A DNA stretch of 64,000 bases from Anastatus disparis (lineage: Eukaryota; Arthropoda; Insecta; Hymenoptera; Eupelmidae). Positions within the stretch are counted from its first letter, which is position 1, and each line of letters starts with the position of its first letter. The notes under the pieces are model-generated. The model was not told where the DNA came from and searched no databases. It saw only the letters and a list, made by a program, of their open reading frames with translations. Positions 48,023 through 59,880 of this stretch are shown here, piece after piece. Position numbers and translations under genes: made by a program. The stretch lies in contig JAFFSR010000242.1 of assembly GCA_017163975.1 (NCBI GenBank), positions 7,093,001 through 7,157,000 of the forward strand, in the 5' to 3' direction.

Positions 48023-48214
48023 TTAAAAGTTGTATTTTTTTACAGCAGCTGCTATAAGCTGTTCCATGAAACTTTTTTCACTGGCATTGTTTGATTTGAA
48101 AATATCAATTTGTGACAACATGTGGATAGTCCCCAAAGTTTCCAAAATGTCGTTGCAACACAAAATTTTCTTTGGAAAATTTATGTCCGCATTATTCAAA
48201 AGATTGTCTTGCAT
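48023..48214 (-). CDS. possible gene fragment, 63 aa
   Basis: A minus-strand frame starts at an ATG and ends KKYNF-stop, with a natural protein composition (NFPKKILCCNDILETLGTIH, then KSFMEQLIAAAVKKYNF). It could be a final exon or a small retro-copied piece. I do not recognise it. No acceptor stands out, and the plus-strand frame over the same DNA is its shadow. Confidence 0.35.
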   Translation of the reverse strand: MQDNLLNNADINFPKKILCCNDILETLGTIHMLSQIDIFKSNNASEKSFMEQLIAAAVKKYNF

Positions 48215-48687
48215 TAAGTGTGTTTATTGTTTAATGAAATAAAATATTTTAATACAAAAGCTAATACAAATCTAAAGACTCGAGATTGGTCGTCAGACCG
48301 TATCAGAAAGACTTGATTATTTTACCTAATTTAGAGCGGGATGCATAGCCAAAGAATTTTTACTTGGTCAGCGGATCGTTTATGAAGTTATATAATAGTT
48401 TTGTTACGGGACACGATGTTCGTCTAACTATAAAACCTGTTCTCTTATTTTACTTAAAATAAAAATAAAGACCTATTCATTACATCCTGACTAAGAGTGT
48501 TTTATTTAACTACGAGAAACAAAAATTATTATTATAACAATTTAATGTTTTGAATTCAAAAATTTATGAAATCTTCAAGATCATAATAACTTTTTCATAA
48601 CCATTTATAAAATATTAAATTTTTTTACGATTTTTATTAAATTTATCTATTAAATGATAATAAATTTGCACTATTTATGATACTATA
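48215..48687. other. non-coding flank of the trinucleotide array
   Basis: I see no gene or repeat here. Confidence 0.45.
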
Positions 48688-50589
48688 TTATTGTTGTTGT
48701 TGTTGTTGCTGTTGTTTCTTTCGTTGCCGTCCTCTTTGATGTTGTAGAGGTCGCTGTTGTTGATGTTGTTGTTGCTGTTGTAGTTGTAGTTGTAATTGTA
48801 GTTGTAGATGTAGTTTTTGTCGTTCTTGTTTTGTTGTAGTTGTTGTAGTTGTAGCTGTTGTCGTTGTTGTTGTTGTTGTTGCTCTTGTTACTCTTGTAGT
48901 TATAGTTGTAATTGTAGTTGTAGTTGTTGTTGTAGTTGTAGTTGTTGTCATTCTTGTTGTTTTTGTTGTTGATGTTGTTGTTGTTATTGTAGTTGTTGTT
49001 GTAGTTGTAGTTATTGTAGTTGTAGCTGTAGTTGTAGCTGTAGTTGTTGATGTTGTAGTATTAGTTGTTATTGTTGTTGTCTTGGTTGTTAATGTTGTTG
49101 TTGCTGTTGTAGTTGTAGTTGTTGTAGTTGTTGTCATTCCTGTTGTAGTTGTAGTTGTTGTAGTTTTAGTTGTAGTTGTTGTCGTTTTTGTTGTTGTTGT
49201 TGCTCTTGTAGTTATAGTTGTAATTGTAGTTGTAGTTATAGTTGTTGTCGTTCTTGTTGTTTGGTTGTTGTTCTTGTTGTCTTTGTTGTTGCTGTTGTAG
49301 TTGTAGTTGTTGTCGTTCTTGTTGTTATTGCTCTTGTAGTTATAGTTGTAATTGTAGTTGTAGTTTTTGTCGTTCTTGTTTCTGTTGTTGTTGCTGTTGT
49401 AGTTATAGTTGTTGTCGTTCTTGTTGTTTTGTTGTTATTATAGTTGTTGTAGTTGTAGCTGTAGTTGTTGATGTTGTAGTATTAGTTGTTGTTGTTTTTG
49501 TTGTTATTGTTGTTGTCTTTGTTGTTAATGTAGTTGTTGCTGTTGTATTTGTAGTTGTAATTGTAGTTGTTGTTGTTGTCATTCCTTTTGTTTTTGCTGT
49601 TGTTGTTGTAGTTTTAGTTGTAGTTGTTGTCGTTCCTCTTGTAGTTATAGTTGTAATTGTAGTAGTTGTAGTTGTTGTTGTTGTCGTTCTTGTTGTTTTT
49701 TTTGTTGTTGATGTTGTTATTGTAGTTGTAGTTATTGTAGTCGTAGCTGTAGTTGTAGATGTAGTGGTCGCTGTTGTTATTGTTGTTGTCTTTGTTGTTA
49801 ATGTTGTTGTTGCTGTTGTAGTTTTAGTTGTAGATGTAGTTGTTGTCGTTCTTGTTTTGTTGTAGTTGTTGTAGTTGTTATCGTTGTAGTTGTTGTTGCT
49901 CTTGTAGTTATAGTTGTAATTGTAGTTGTAGTTATAGTTGTTGTCGTTCTTGTTGTTTGGTTGTTGTTCTTGTTGTCTTTGTTGTTGCTGTTGTAATTGT
50001 TGTTGTAGTTGTAGCTGTTGTAGTTGTAGTTGTTGTCGTTCTTGTTGTTGTTGCTCTTGTAGTTATAGTTGTAATTGTAGTAGTAGTTTTTGTCGTTCTT
50101 GTTTCTGTTGTTGTTGCTGTTGTAGCTGTAGTTGTTGATGTTGTAGTTTTAGTTGTTGTTGTTTTTGTTGTTATTGTTGTTGTCTTTGTTGTTAATGTAG
50201 TTGTTGCTGTTGTAGTTGTAATTGTAGTTGTTGTTGTTGTCATTCCTTTTGTTTTTGCTGTTGTTGTTGTAGTTTTAGTTGTAGTTATTGTCGTTCCTCT
50301 TGTAGTTATAGTTGTAATTGTAGTTGTTGTTGTTGTTGTTCTTGTTGTTTTTTTTGTTGTTGATGTTGTTATTGTAGTTGTAGTTATTGTAGTCGTAGCT
50401 GTAGTTGTAGATGTAGTGGTCGCTGTTGTTATTGTTGTTGTCTTTGTTGTTAATGTTGTTGTAGTTGTAGTTGTAGATGTAGTTGTTGTCGTTCTTGTTT
50501 TGTTGTAGTTGTTGTAGTTGTTATCGTTGTAGTTGTTGTTGCTCTTGTATTTATAGTTGTAATTGTAGTTACAGTTGTTGTTGTAGTTG
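48688..50589. repeat. GTT/GTA trinucleotide array, segment 1
   Basis: About 1.9 kb of imperfect three-base units, mostly GTT, GTA, ATT and GCT, on the plus strand. It also holds longer-range duplication: blocks such as TTGTTATCGTTGTAG recur about 643 bases apart (near 49843 and 50486). The poly-Val and poly-Cys frames on one strand and poly-Thr frames on the other are by-products of the repeat. Confidence 0.95.
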
Positions 50590-50591
50590 TA

Positions 50592-51664
50592 CACTGCCGC
50601 CGAGATACTTTTGCCCCCCTTCGTCTAAAATCGACTTATCTAAAAAGTTTTATAACTCTGGAAAAAACGGTCGTAGCCTAAAAATTCCAACGGGATTCGA
50701 AAGATTGTTGAAAATTCTTTCAAAAACTATTAGTTTGATATAAAAAATACCATTTTTTTCGTATCTCTTATATTTGTTTAAAAAAAAATTTTTTTTAACT
50801 TTGTTTTGACTTTGTAAAATAGTGTTCAATTTTAGTAGAAATCGTTACATTAATACAAAACCAAATAGATTTTAAAGCTTATATTTCAACGATAAAAATG
50901 CAATGTTGAACGTCTAGATTCGACCTTTTAAACCAGAGTTATAAGATTTTATATTTAAAAATGAGGTTTTTTTCGATGTATGAATATCTCTGAATTTAAG
51001 CGGAATAGAAAAATTTGTCAGAGAGAAAAAATGTTCCTTTTTGGTCAAATAATAATAATATATAATAAAAAATTAATTTCGAAAAAAAATTTTTTTTTGT
51101 TGGAATGTAATGAAATTTTGATATTTTTAAAATATTGAAAAAGATGGGTAAAAAAGGCAAAAAAAAAATTTTTTCCGAAATGAATTTTTTATTATATATT
51201 ATTATTATTTGACCAAAAATGAAAACTTTTTTTCTCTGACAAATTTTTCTATTCCTCTTAAATTCAGAGATATTCATACATCGAAAAAAACCTTATTTTT
51301 AAATATAAAATCTTATAACTCTGGTTTAAAAGGTCGAATCTAGACGTTCGACATTGCATTTTCATCGTTGAAATATAAGCTTTAAAATCTATTTGGTTTT
51401 GTATTAATGTAACGATTTCTACTAAAATTGAACACTATTTTACAAAGTCAAAACAAAGTTAAAAAAAATTTTTTTTCAAACAAATATAAGAGATACGAAA
51501 AAAATGGTATTTTTTATATCAAACTAATAGTTTTTGAAAGAATTTTCAACAATCTTTCGAATCCCGTTGGAATTTTTAGGCTACGACCATTTTTTCCAGA
51601 GTTATAAGACTTTTTAGATAAGTCGATTTTAGACGAAGGGGGCAAAAGTATCTCGGCGGCAGTG
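50592..51664. mobile_element. 1.07-kb foldback element inside the array
   Basis: Two arms of about 505 bases form a giant inverted repeat with a central loop at about 51100-51158. The ends are CACTGCCGCCGAGATACTTT and its complement. TA lies on each side. It has no coding capacity. The 2-base TA duplication suggests Tc1/mariner-like movement; the CACTG terminus might instead point to CACTA-type enzymes. Confidence 0.85.
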
Positions 51665-51666
51665 TA

Positions 51667-51796
51667 GTTATAGTTGTTGTTGTTGTAGTATTAGTTGTTG
51701 TCGTTTTTGTAGTTGTGGTTTTTTTGGTTAATGTTGTTGTCTTTGTTGTTGATGTTGTTATTGCTGTTGTAGTTATTGTAGTTGTAGTTATTGTAG
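51667..51796. repeat. GTT/GTA trinucleotide array, segment 2
   Basis: The part of the array left between the foldback element and the R1-clade retrotransposon. Confidence 0.9.
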
Positions 51797-51818
51797 TCGT
51801 CGCCTCTGTGAGGCTACT

Positions 51819-53940
51819 ATGTCACGCATCGTACCCCGACATAATAATCCAGCAGCATACTGGTGGACGGATGAGATAAGCTCTCTACGGCGGATATGCA
51901 TAAGACACAGACGAGGACTGTACAGGGCACGAAAAAGAGGACAGGCTGAAGTAACAACCCTCGCACAGACGTACAAAGACGCTATGAAGACCCTGACGAA
52001 CGCCATAAAAAACAGTAAGAGGCTATGCTGGAGACGATTATGTGAAGAGGTGGACCGCGACCCCTGGGGTATGGGCTACAAGTTAGTTACCCACAAACTC
52101 GGGGCACTTGGTCCTCCAGAACACAGAGACGGACAGTCGATGGCGACGTTAGTGGACGGGCTGTTTCTAAACCATCTGGTAACGGAGGGGCCGGTCGACT
52201 ATCGAAGCCAAGCAGTTCCGGAGTTCACAGAGGCGGAATCGCTGGAAGCTACCGCCTCTCTGAGACCCGGAAAAGCGCCAGGATCGGACGGCATTCATGG
52301 AGAGATCCTCCGGCAGGTCGCTTTAGGCAGGCCGCGTCTGCTCCTGGACATGTACAACGAATGCTTACAGACGCAGGCTGGTTCTCCTCTATAAAGGAAA
52401 GGGAGAGCCGAATGCGCCGAATTCCTACAGGCCATTGTGCCTCTTAGACACGGCAGGAAAGACTTTAGAATTATTATTGAAAAACAGACTGACGGACGCG
52501 GTGGACAGGGCAGGAGGTCTCTCGGACAACCAGTATGGCTTCCGCAAAGGCTGATCGACGGTGGATGCTATACGGGAGGTCCTTGAGCCTTCTAGAAGGA
52601 CCGACCACAGAAGTAAACCCATTGTACTGCTTGGCACGCTGGACGCAAGGAACGCCTTCAACAGCGCCAGGTTCTCCGATACCCTCGAGGCCTATAGGTC
52701 TTTCGGGGTGCCGGACTACTTGATGAGGGTGTTAGAGGATTACTTGCGTAACAGATGCTTAACGTACGAGACGACGGAAGGACAGATATGTAGACCAATA
52801 ACTGCGGGGGTCGCACAGGGTTCGATACTGGGACCAGACATTTGGAACGTGGACTACAACAGCTTGCTGAGACTGTAGATGCCCGAGGGTGCGTCGCTTG
52901 TTGCTTACGCCGATGACGTGGCGGTGGTGATCGCTCAAAGGACTACAGAATTAGCACAACTGACACTGAACAGAGTCATGAGGCGGGTCGGCAGGTGGAT
53001 GACAGAACACGGACTGTCACTGGCACTGAACAAGACGGTACTGATGTTACTGACAGGAAGACGTATACCCACGCTTATTCCAATGACGGTTGGTACGGAA
53101 AGGACGGAGACGGTAGGTTGCCTAAAATACCTAGGAGTCACCAGGCTCACTTTTTGGCCGCATATTTAGAGGGTGGCCGATAAAGCGACTAAACTGACGT
53201 TCTCGCTGGGCTGTCTTATGGCAAACACGTACGGACCGAAACAGAGTAAAAGACTGTTGCTCATGACGACGACCCACTCGATTATGTTGTACGGGGCGGA
53301 AATATGGGCCGATGCGCTTCGCATTCGAAAGTACCGAAAGCGACTGACGGACGTACAGAGACGGGGAGCGCTTCGGATAGCTTGCGCCTACCGGACGGTC
53401 TCTGCGGAGGCCGTAATAGTGGTTGCAAGCGTAGTCCCCATAGATCTCCTTGCGCTAGAACGCAAGCGGATCTATGAAAGAAGCGCTGAAACAGGACGGA
53501 CAGAAGCGGCAGTTCGGGAAAGGGACCTGACTATGACGCTATGGAGTGAACGGTGGACGAGAGACGGAACGGGGGCGTAGACTAGACGTCTGATCAGGGA
53601 TCTAAGACGGTGGACGCAACGGACTTTTGGGGAGGTGGATTTCTACCTTACCCAATTCTTGACCGGACACGGCTACTTCAGGCGGTATCTGCACCAGAAA
53701 GGCAAGGTGCAGCATGCGGGCTGTACCTTTTGCAGACACGACAGGGACGACGCTGAGCATACGTTCTTCGAATGCTCGCGATGGGACTCCGACAGACGAA
53801 CGTTACAGGAACGGACTGGAGACTTAACACCAGACAACATTGTAGACTGGATGCTGGAGGACGTACAAAACTGGGCAGCGGTGGTGACCTTCGTCACGGT
53901 CGTCCTCAAAGGGAAAAAAGAGGAAAGATGTTTAGTGTGA
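51819..53940 (+). pseudogene. R1-clade ORF2: reverse transcriptase and C-terminal zinc motif, broken
   Basis: Recognisable R1 features in order: YWWTDEI, KAPGSDGIHGEI, RPLCLLDTAGKTLE, DNQYGFRKG, GVAQGSILGP, the catalytic YADDVAVV, LYGAEIW and a final CTFCRHDRDDAEHTFFEC zinc motif. Lesions are a frame change with a probable small deletion at about 52370-52395, TGA at 52552-52554, and three in-frame TAG codons at 52876, 53167 and 53578. Each of the four stops is one base from a codon that is sensible in that family. The element is dead. Confidence 0.9.
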
Positions 53941-53954
53941 ATGGATGAGAATTA

Positions 53955-54440
53955 CAAATACGCAGAGAGACAAATGTCTTTGGGCCTAGCGACCCCACGT
54001 ACTCGAGCCGAGCAAATGACATGGTGAATGTGTGGATGCAGGAGAGGATGAGAAAACGCAAATACGCAGGGGGACTGCACAGTCCTTGGGCCTAGCGATT
54101 CCACGTACTCGAGCTGAGTGAATAGTATACTGAATGTGTGGATGAAAGTGAGTGCGTGAATGTGCAAACACGCAGGGGGGCTGAAAAGTCCTTGGGCCCC
54201 GCGACCCCACGTACCCGAGCTGAGTAAATGGTGTACTGAATGTGTGGATGAAAGAGAGCGCGTAAATGTGCAAATACGCAGGGGGACTGAAAAGTCTTTG
54301 GGCCCAGCAACCCCATGTACCCGAGCCGAGTGAATGGCATACTGAATGAATGGATGAAGGCGAGGATGAAGATGTGCGAACACGCAGGGGGACTGAAAAG
54401 TCCTTGGGCCCAGCGACCTCACGTACCCGAGCTAAGTGTG
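53955..54440. repeat. 106-bp tandem repeat in the R1 3' UTR
   Basis: The marker CGCAGGGGG recurs at 54065, 54171, 54277 and 54383, exactly 106 bases apart, with a degenerate first unit at 53961. Each unit carries TTGGGCC and CGTAC(C/T)CGAGC. Tandem repeats in LINE 3' UTRs are known in other families and can bind the reverse transcriptase. Confidence 0.9.
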
Positions 54441-54876
54441 AATGGAGAAGTGCAAGGTAGGATGACAGGCAAATGTATGCATGTTTGGACGTATAAATGG
54501 ACACGGCCTAGTGCCTGGACGGACGGACAAGACGAGCGACAATGGACAATACCGCAGCGTGAAGTAATGCTAACGCAGTCCCACGCTGCGGCCCTGAACG
54601 GTGGACGTTACGGATCCCTGCCCGTGCAAGTGAGGCATTCTTGCTTCTCTTCCGCGGCCAAGGTGAAGGGGGTTTAGGTGGTCTCTGCCTGTGGATGCCT
54701 CGGGGGCAAATGCGAACCTACCAGCTTTCTTTATCCCTCCAAGCTGAGGCAGCGTCAGAATCCCGTCACACCAGTGGCGCGCACTGCGGTTGGGGTGATC
54801 CAGCTGCAGCCCACGTCGCTGTAGGTCTGATAGCTGATTTACCCGTTTTTTGACCACCAAAATAAAAAAAAAAAAA

Positions 54877-56000
54877 GTTATTGTAGTTGTAGTTGTTGTT
54901 GCTCTTGTAGTTATAGTTGTAATTGTGATTGTAGTTGTAGTCGTTCTTGTTGTTTTGTTGTTGTTTTTGTTGTTGATGTTGTTATTGTAGTTGTTGTTGC
55001 AGTTGTAGCTGTAGTTGTAGCTGTAGCTGTAGTTGTTGTAGTATTAGTTGTTTTTGTTGTTATTGTTGTTGTCTTTGTTGTTAATGTTGTTGTTGCTGTT
55101 GTTGTAATTGTAGTTGTTGTCATTCCTGTTGTTTTGCTGTTGTAGTTGTAGTTGTTGTCGTTCTTGTTGTTTTGTTGTTGTTGTAGTTATTGTAGTTGTA
55201 GCTGTAGTTGTTGATGTTGTATTATTAGTTGTTGTCGTTTTTGTTGTTGTTGTTTTTTTGTTATTGCTGTTGTCTTTGTTGATGTTGTTGTTATTGTTGT
55301 TGTCTTTGTTGTTGATGTTGTTGTCGTTTTTGTTGTTGTTGCTCTTGTAGTTATAGTTGTAATTGTAGTTGTAGTTGTTGTAGTTGTTGTAGTTATTGTA
55401 GTTGTAGCTTTGGTTGATGTTGTATTATTAGTTGTTGCCGTTTTTGTTGTTGTTTTTTTTTTTGTTATTGCTATTGTTTTTGTTGATGTTGTTGTTATTG
55501 TTGTTGTCTTTGTTGTTGATGTTGTTGTAGTAGTTGTAGTTTTAGTTGTAGTTGTTGTCGTTTTTGTTGTTGTTGTTGCTCTTGTGGTTGTAGTTGTTGT
55601 CGTTGTTGTAGTTGTAGTTGTTGTCATTCTTGTTGTTGTCTTTGTTGTTGTTGCTGTTGTAATTGTAGTTGTTGTTGTAGTTATTGTAGTTGTAGCTGTA
55701 GTTGTTGTTGTAGTATTAGTTGCTGTCGTTTTTTGTTATTGATATTGTTGTTGCTGTTGTAGTTATAGTTGTAATTGTAGTTGTTGTCGTTCTTGTTGTT
55801 TTGTTGTTGTTATTGTTGATGTCTTTGTTGTTGATGTTGTTGTAGTAGTTGTTGTTTTTGTAGTTGTTGTTGTAGTTGTAGTTGCAGTAGTTGTAATTGT
55901 TTTTGTTATCGTTCTTGTTGTTGTTGTTGTTGTTATTGCTATTGTCTTCGTTATTGATGTTGTTGTTGTAGTTGTAGTTGTAGTCGTTGTTTATTTTTTC
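54877..56000. repeat. GTT/GTA trinucleotide array, segment 3
   Basis: The array resumes after the retrotransposon tail and ends near 56000. Units are as in segment 1. All reading frames in it are repeat translations. Confidence 0.95.
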
Positions 56001-56588
56001 TTGTTGTTCTAAATATTGATTAATCATGTTATTTAATTTTAATCAGACGTAAAATTATGTATATCACTCATTTTAAAACTATTATTAATAAATAATCCAA
56101 TGTTTCGAATTAAAAAACTTACTATAAAAATGAGATTTTTAAGATTGTGATGACCAATTTATAATTATGCATATACAGTTCGACCCATAACCATAAAACC
56201 ACCTAAGATTAGGATGAAACTTTTATTGGAATGTCAAAAAGAATTGCGATATCTTTTTTTAAAAATTATGGAATATTTTTAAAAACCAATCTCAAAAGAG
56301 AAAAAATATCATTTGAACAATTATTTAAAACTTTAAAACTTTCTGTACTGTAACAATTACAAAATCAACATAAATAACACTTTTTATTTTGTTCTAAAAG
56401 TATAAAACCAGTTGGAAAATTTCATGATAGAATCAGTGATGCCGATAGTAGTAGCGTCGGAGCGGGAAATTCTAAAATTTCCAAAATAAAAGTATTAAAA
56501 AAAATTCTTTTTATGATTTTATAATTAATAGTAATTTCAAAGAAAGAAAGTTACTGTAACAAAATAAATTTATTGCTCTTATTTATAA

Positions 56589-56707
56589 TTGCTTTCTCAT
56601 AGAGAAAGCATTGTATCGATAAAAAAAATTTTTTTCTATTTTTTCATTAATTTGTACATATTTGAACTCGGTGAGTCGAAAAAAGTGGTTTCCAGAAAAT
56701 GTCTGTA

Positions 56708-56764
<57 letters not shown>

Positions 56765-57300
56765 ATGTATGAATTCAGTTAGTAAACTGTATCTCGAGAA
56801 CTACTCGATGGATTTGCTTCTAATTTTGTATGGAATTTAGTTTTGTGACTAACTTGCTGGGAAGCTATTGATGATTTGGTTCTTCCAGCGTAGTTTTCAT
56901 TTTAAAGTATTTAAAAAAAAAAAAAAAAAAATTCGATTTTTCGTTTTTTGGTTTTTGCTTTCTCATAGAGAAAGCATTGTATCGGTAAAAAAAATTTTTT
57001 TCTATTTTTTCATTAATTTGTACATATTTGAACTCAGTGAGTCGAAAAAAGTGGTTTCCAGAAAATGTCTGTATGTATGTGTGTGTGTGTGTGTGTGTGT
57101 GTGGATGTATGAATTCAGTTAGTAAGCTGTATCTCGAGAACTACTCGATGGATTTGCTTCTAATTTTGCATGGAATTTAGTTTTGTGATTAACTTGCTGG
57201 GAAGCTATTGATAATTTGGTTCTTCCACCTTAGTTTTCATTTTAAAGTTTTTTTAAAAAATAAAAAAAAAATTCGATTTTTCGTTTTTTGGTTTTTTTTT
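56589..57300. repeat. two tandem units of about 365 bp with GT microsatellites
   Basis: Units start with the short hairpin GCTTTCTCATAGAGAAAGC at 56591 and 56956. Both contain a GT run (56717-56761 and 57077-57101) followed by GGATGTATGAATTCAGTTAG. The poly-Val/Cys frames here are not genes. Confidence 0.85.
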
Positions 57301-59880
57301 ATTTACTACTCGATGAATTTGCTTCAAAATTTGCATGGAATTTATTTCTGATTGCCCGGGTAAAATAAATTTTTAAAAACTGATTTTCTTAGCTCAGTTT
57401 TAATTTTAGAGCATTTTGAAATTTTTGAAAAAAATGTTTCTATTTATTAAGCCAATAAAATCTTAAAAACTACTCGATGGATTTACTTCAAATTTTCCAT
57501 ACAATTCAATTTTTTGATGAACTGGTGCGGAAGCTATTGGGAATTGGTTTTCTTAGCGCAGTTTTTTTTTTAGAATCATTTTAAGAATTTTAAAAAAATT
57601 TCGATTTTTCATTTTTTTTTGTATTTTACGTAAACTACTCGAAGAATTTGTTCGAAAATTTGTATGGAACTTAATTTCGACTGCCAAAAGTATAAACAAT
57701 TTTGTAAACTAATTTTCTTAGCGCACTTTTAATTTTAGAGCATTTTTAACATTTTTAAAAAAATTTTTATTTTTAATTTTTTTCTATTTTACGAAAACTA
57801 TTTGATAGATTTGCTCCAAAATTTGTATGCAATTTATTCGCTACTGTCTGAAGAAAACAAGCTTTGGAAAATTAATTTTCTCAGTGCAGTTTTAATTTTA
57901 GAGCACTTTGAAAATTTTCAAAAAAATTTTTATTTTTCATTTATTTTCTATTTTGCGTAAACCATAATATAAATTTTCTCCAAAATTTTTATACAATTAA
58001 TTCGCTGTTGTCTGAAAAACATAAGCTTTTGAAAACTAATTTTCTTAGCGTGGTTGCAATTTTAGAGAATTTTAAAGATTTAAAAAAAAAATTCGATTCT
58101 TCTTTTCTTATTTTTTTTTATTCTACGTAAAGTACTCGATAGATTTGTTCTAAAAATTGCAGGGAAATTATTTGCGACTGCCAAAAGAAGGGAAATTTTC
58201 AAAAATTGATTTTCATAGCGTAGTTTTAATTTTAGAGAATTTTTAAAATTTTGAAAAAGAAATTTTGAAAAGAAAATGTTATTTATTTAACCAGTTAGAT
58301 CTCGAAAATTACTCGATGGATTTGCTTCAAATTTTGTATACCATCTATGTTTTTGTATAACTAGACGGGAAGCTATTGAAAATTGGTATTCATAGAGTAG
58401 TTTTTTTATAGAGCCATAAACATGAACTGTATTTATATATAAATATGATTGCATTTTATAAAGATTAGAAATTTTGTTGTCATCATTCTTTTTATTACTA
58501 CATTATATCATTTTTCAATAGAACAAATTTTTTTGTATTACTTGATGATTTAAAATAAATTATAAATGTTGAAAAAGCAAACAGCTAGCATATGTGTTCG
58601 AAATTTATAAAGCACAATATGAGTAAATATTAATGTTAGACAATTTTTTAATATTAAAATCACATATAAATAAATATAAAAAAATTAATGAAACTCAAAG
58701 AACTCTATGAGAAAGCATTCCGCCAAAGCACTTGGCAGCGTTTTTTTGTTTACTACTCGATGAATTTGCTTCAAAATTTTCTTGGAGTTTATTTCTGATT
58801 GCCCGGATAATATAAATTTTTAAAAACTGATTTTCTTAGCTCAGTTTTAATTTTAGAGCATTTTGAAATTTAAAAAAAAAATGTTTCTATTTATTAAGCC
58901 AATAAAATCTTAAAAACTACTCGATGGATTTACTTCAAATTTTCCATACAATTCAATTTTTTGATGAACTGGTGCGGAAGCTATTGGGAATTGGTTTTCT
59001 TAGCGCAGTTTTTTTTTTAGAATCATTTTAAGAATTTTAAAAAAATTTCGATTTTTCATTTTTTTTGTATTTTACGTAAACTACTCGAAGAATTTGTTCG
59101 AAAATTTGTATGGAACTTTATTTCGACTGCCAAAAGTATTAAAAATTTTGTAAACTAATTTTCTTAGCGCACTTTTAATTTTAGAGCATTTTAAAAATTT
59201 TTTAAAAAATTTTTATTTTTAATTTTTTTCTATTTTACGAAAACCATTCGATTGATTTGCTCCAAAATTTGTATGCAATTAATTCGCTACTATCTGAAGA
59301 AAATAAGCTTTGGAAAACTAATTTTCTCAGCGCAGTTTTAATTTTAGAGCACTTTGAAAATTTTCTAAAAAATTTTTATTTTTCATTTATTTTCTTTTTT
59401 GCGTTAACCATACTATAAATTTTCTCCAAAATTTTCATACAATTAATTCGCTATTGTCTGAAAAAAATAAGCTTTTGGAAACTAATTTTCTTAGCGTGGT
59501 TACAATTTTAGAGAATTTTAAAGATTTTAAAAAAAATTTTGATTCTTCTTTTCTTATTTTTTTTTATTCTACGTAAAGTACTCGATAGATTTGTTCTAAA
59601 AATTACAGGGAAATTATTTGCGACTGCCAAAAGAAGGGAAATTTTCAAAAATTGATTTTCATAGTGTAGTTTTAATTTTAGAGCATTTTTAAAATTTTAA
59701 AAAAGAAATTTTGAAAAGAAAATGTTATTTATTTAACCAGTTAGATCTCGAAAATTACTCGATGGATTTGCTTCAAATTTTGTATACCATCTATGTTTTT
59801 GTATAACTAGGCGGGAAGCTATAGAAAATTTGTATTCATAGTGTATTTTTTTTATTATAGAGCCATTTTAAGAATTTGAA
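57300..59880. repeat. 1.1-kb direct duplication of degenerate units
   Basis: 57300-58400 and 58745-59850 are closely similar in the same order. Both are made of degenerate units of about 170 bases centred on ACTCGATGGATTTGCTTCAA and TTAGCGCAGTTTTAATTTTAG. A joining segment (58400-58745) ends in CACTTGGCAGCGTTTTTTT. Confidence 0.75.

Larger units (their letters stand above)
51797..54876 (+). mobile_element. 5'-truncated R1-clade retrotransposon in the array
   Basis: About 3.1 kb, much GC-richer than the host DNA, with an A-rich 3' tail (54860-54876). It starts just before the reverse transcriptase region, so leader, ORF1 and endonuclease are missing. Trinucleotide repeat flanks both sides. 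The right flank GTTATTGTAGTTGTAGTT also occurs just left of the element, which fits a target duplication but is ambiguous inside a repeat. Several R1-clade lineages are known to target simple or telomeric repeats. Confidence 0.9.

Noticed and set aside
48688..50594. Long poly-Thr, poly-Val and Cys-rich proteins
   Set aside because: All are translations of the trinucleotide repeat in different frames; none has a non-repeat domain.
53952..54504. Minus-strand repetitive proteins
   Set aside because: They are antisense readings of the 106-bp repeat in the R1 3' UTR.
48688..56000. Telomeric or centromeric identity of the array
   Set aside because: The unit is GTT/GTA-like, not TTAGG, and no other telomere feature is present.
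54911..56027. Poly-Thr and Asn/Tyr-rich proteins
   Set aside because: Same cause, in array segment 3.
56589..57122. Two VCVCVC proteins
   Set aside because: Produced by the GT microsatellite inside a tandem repeat.
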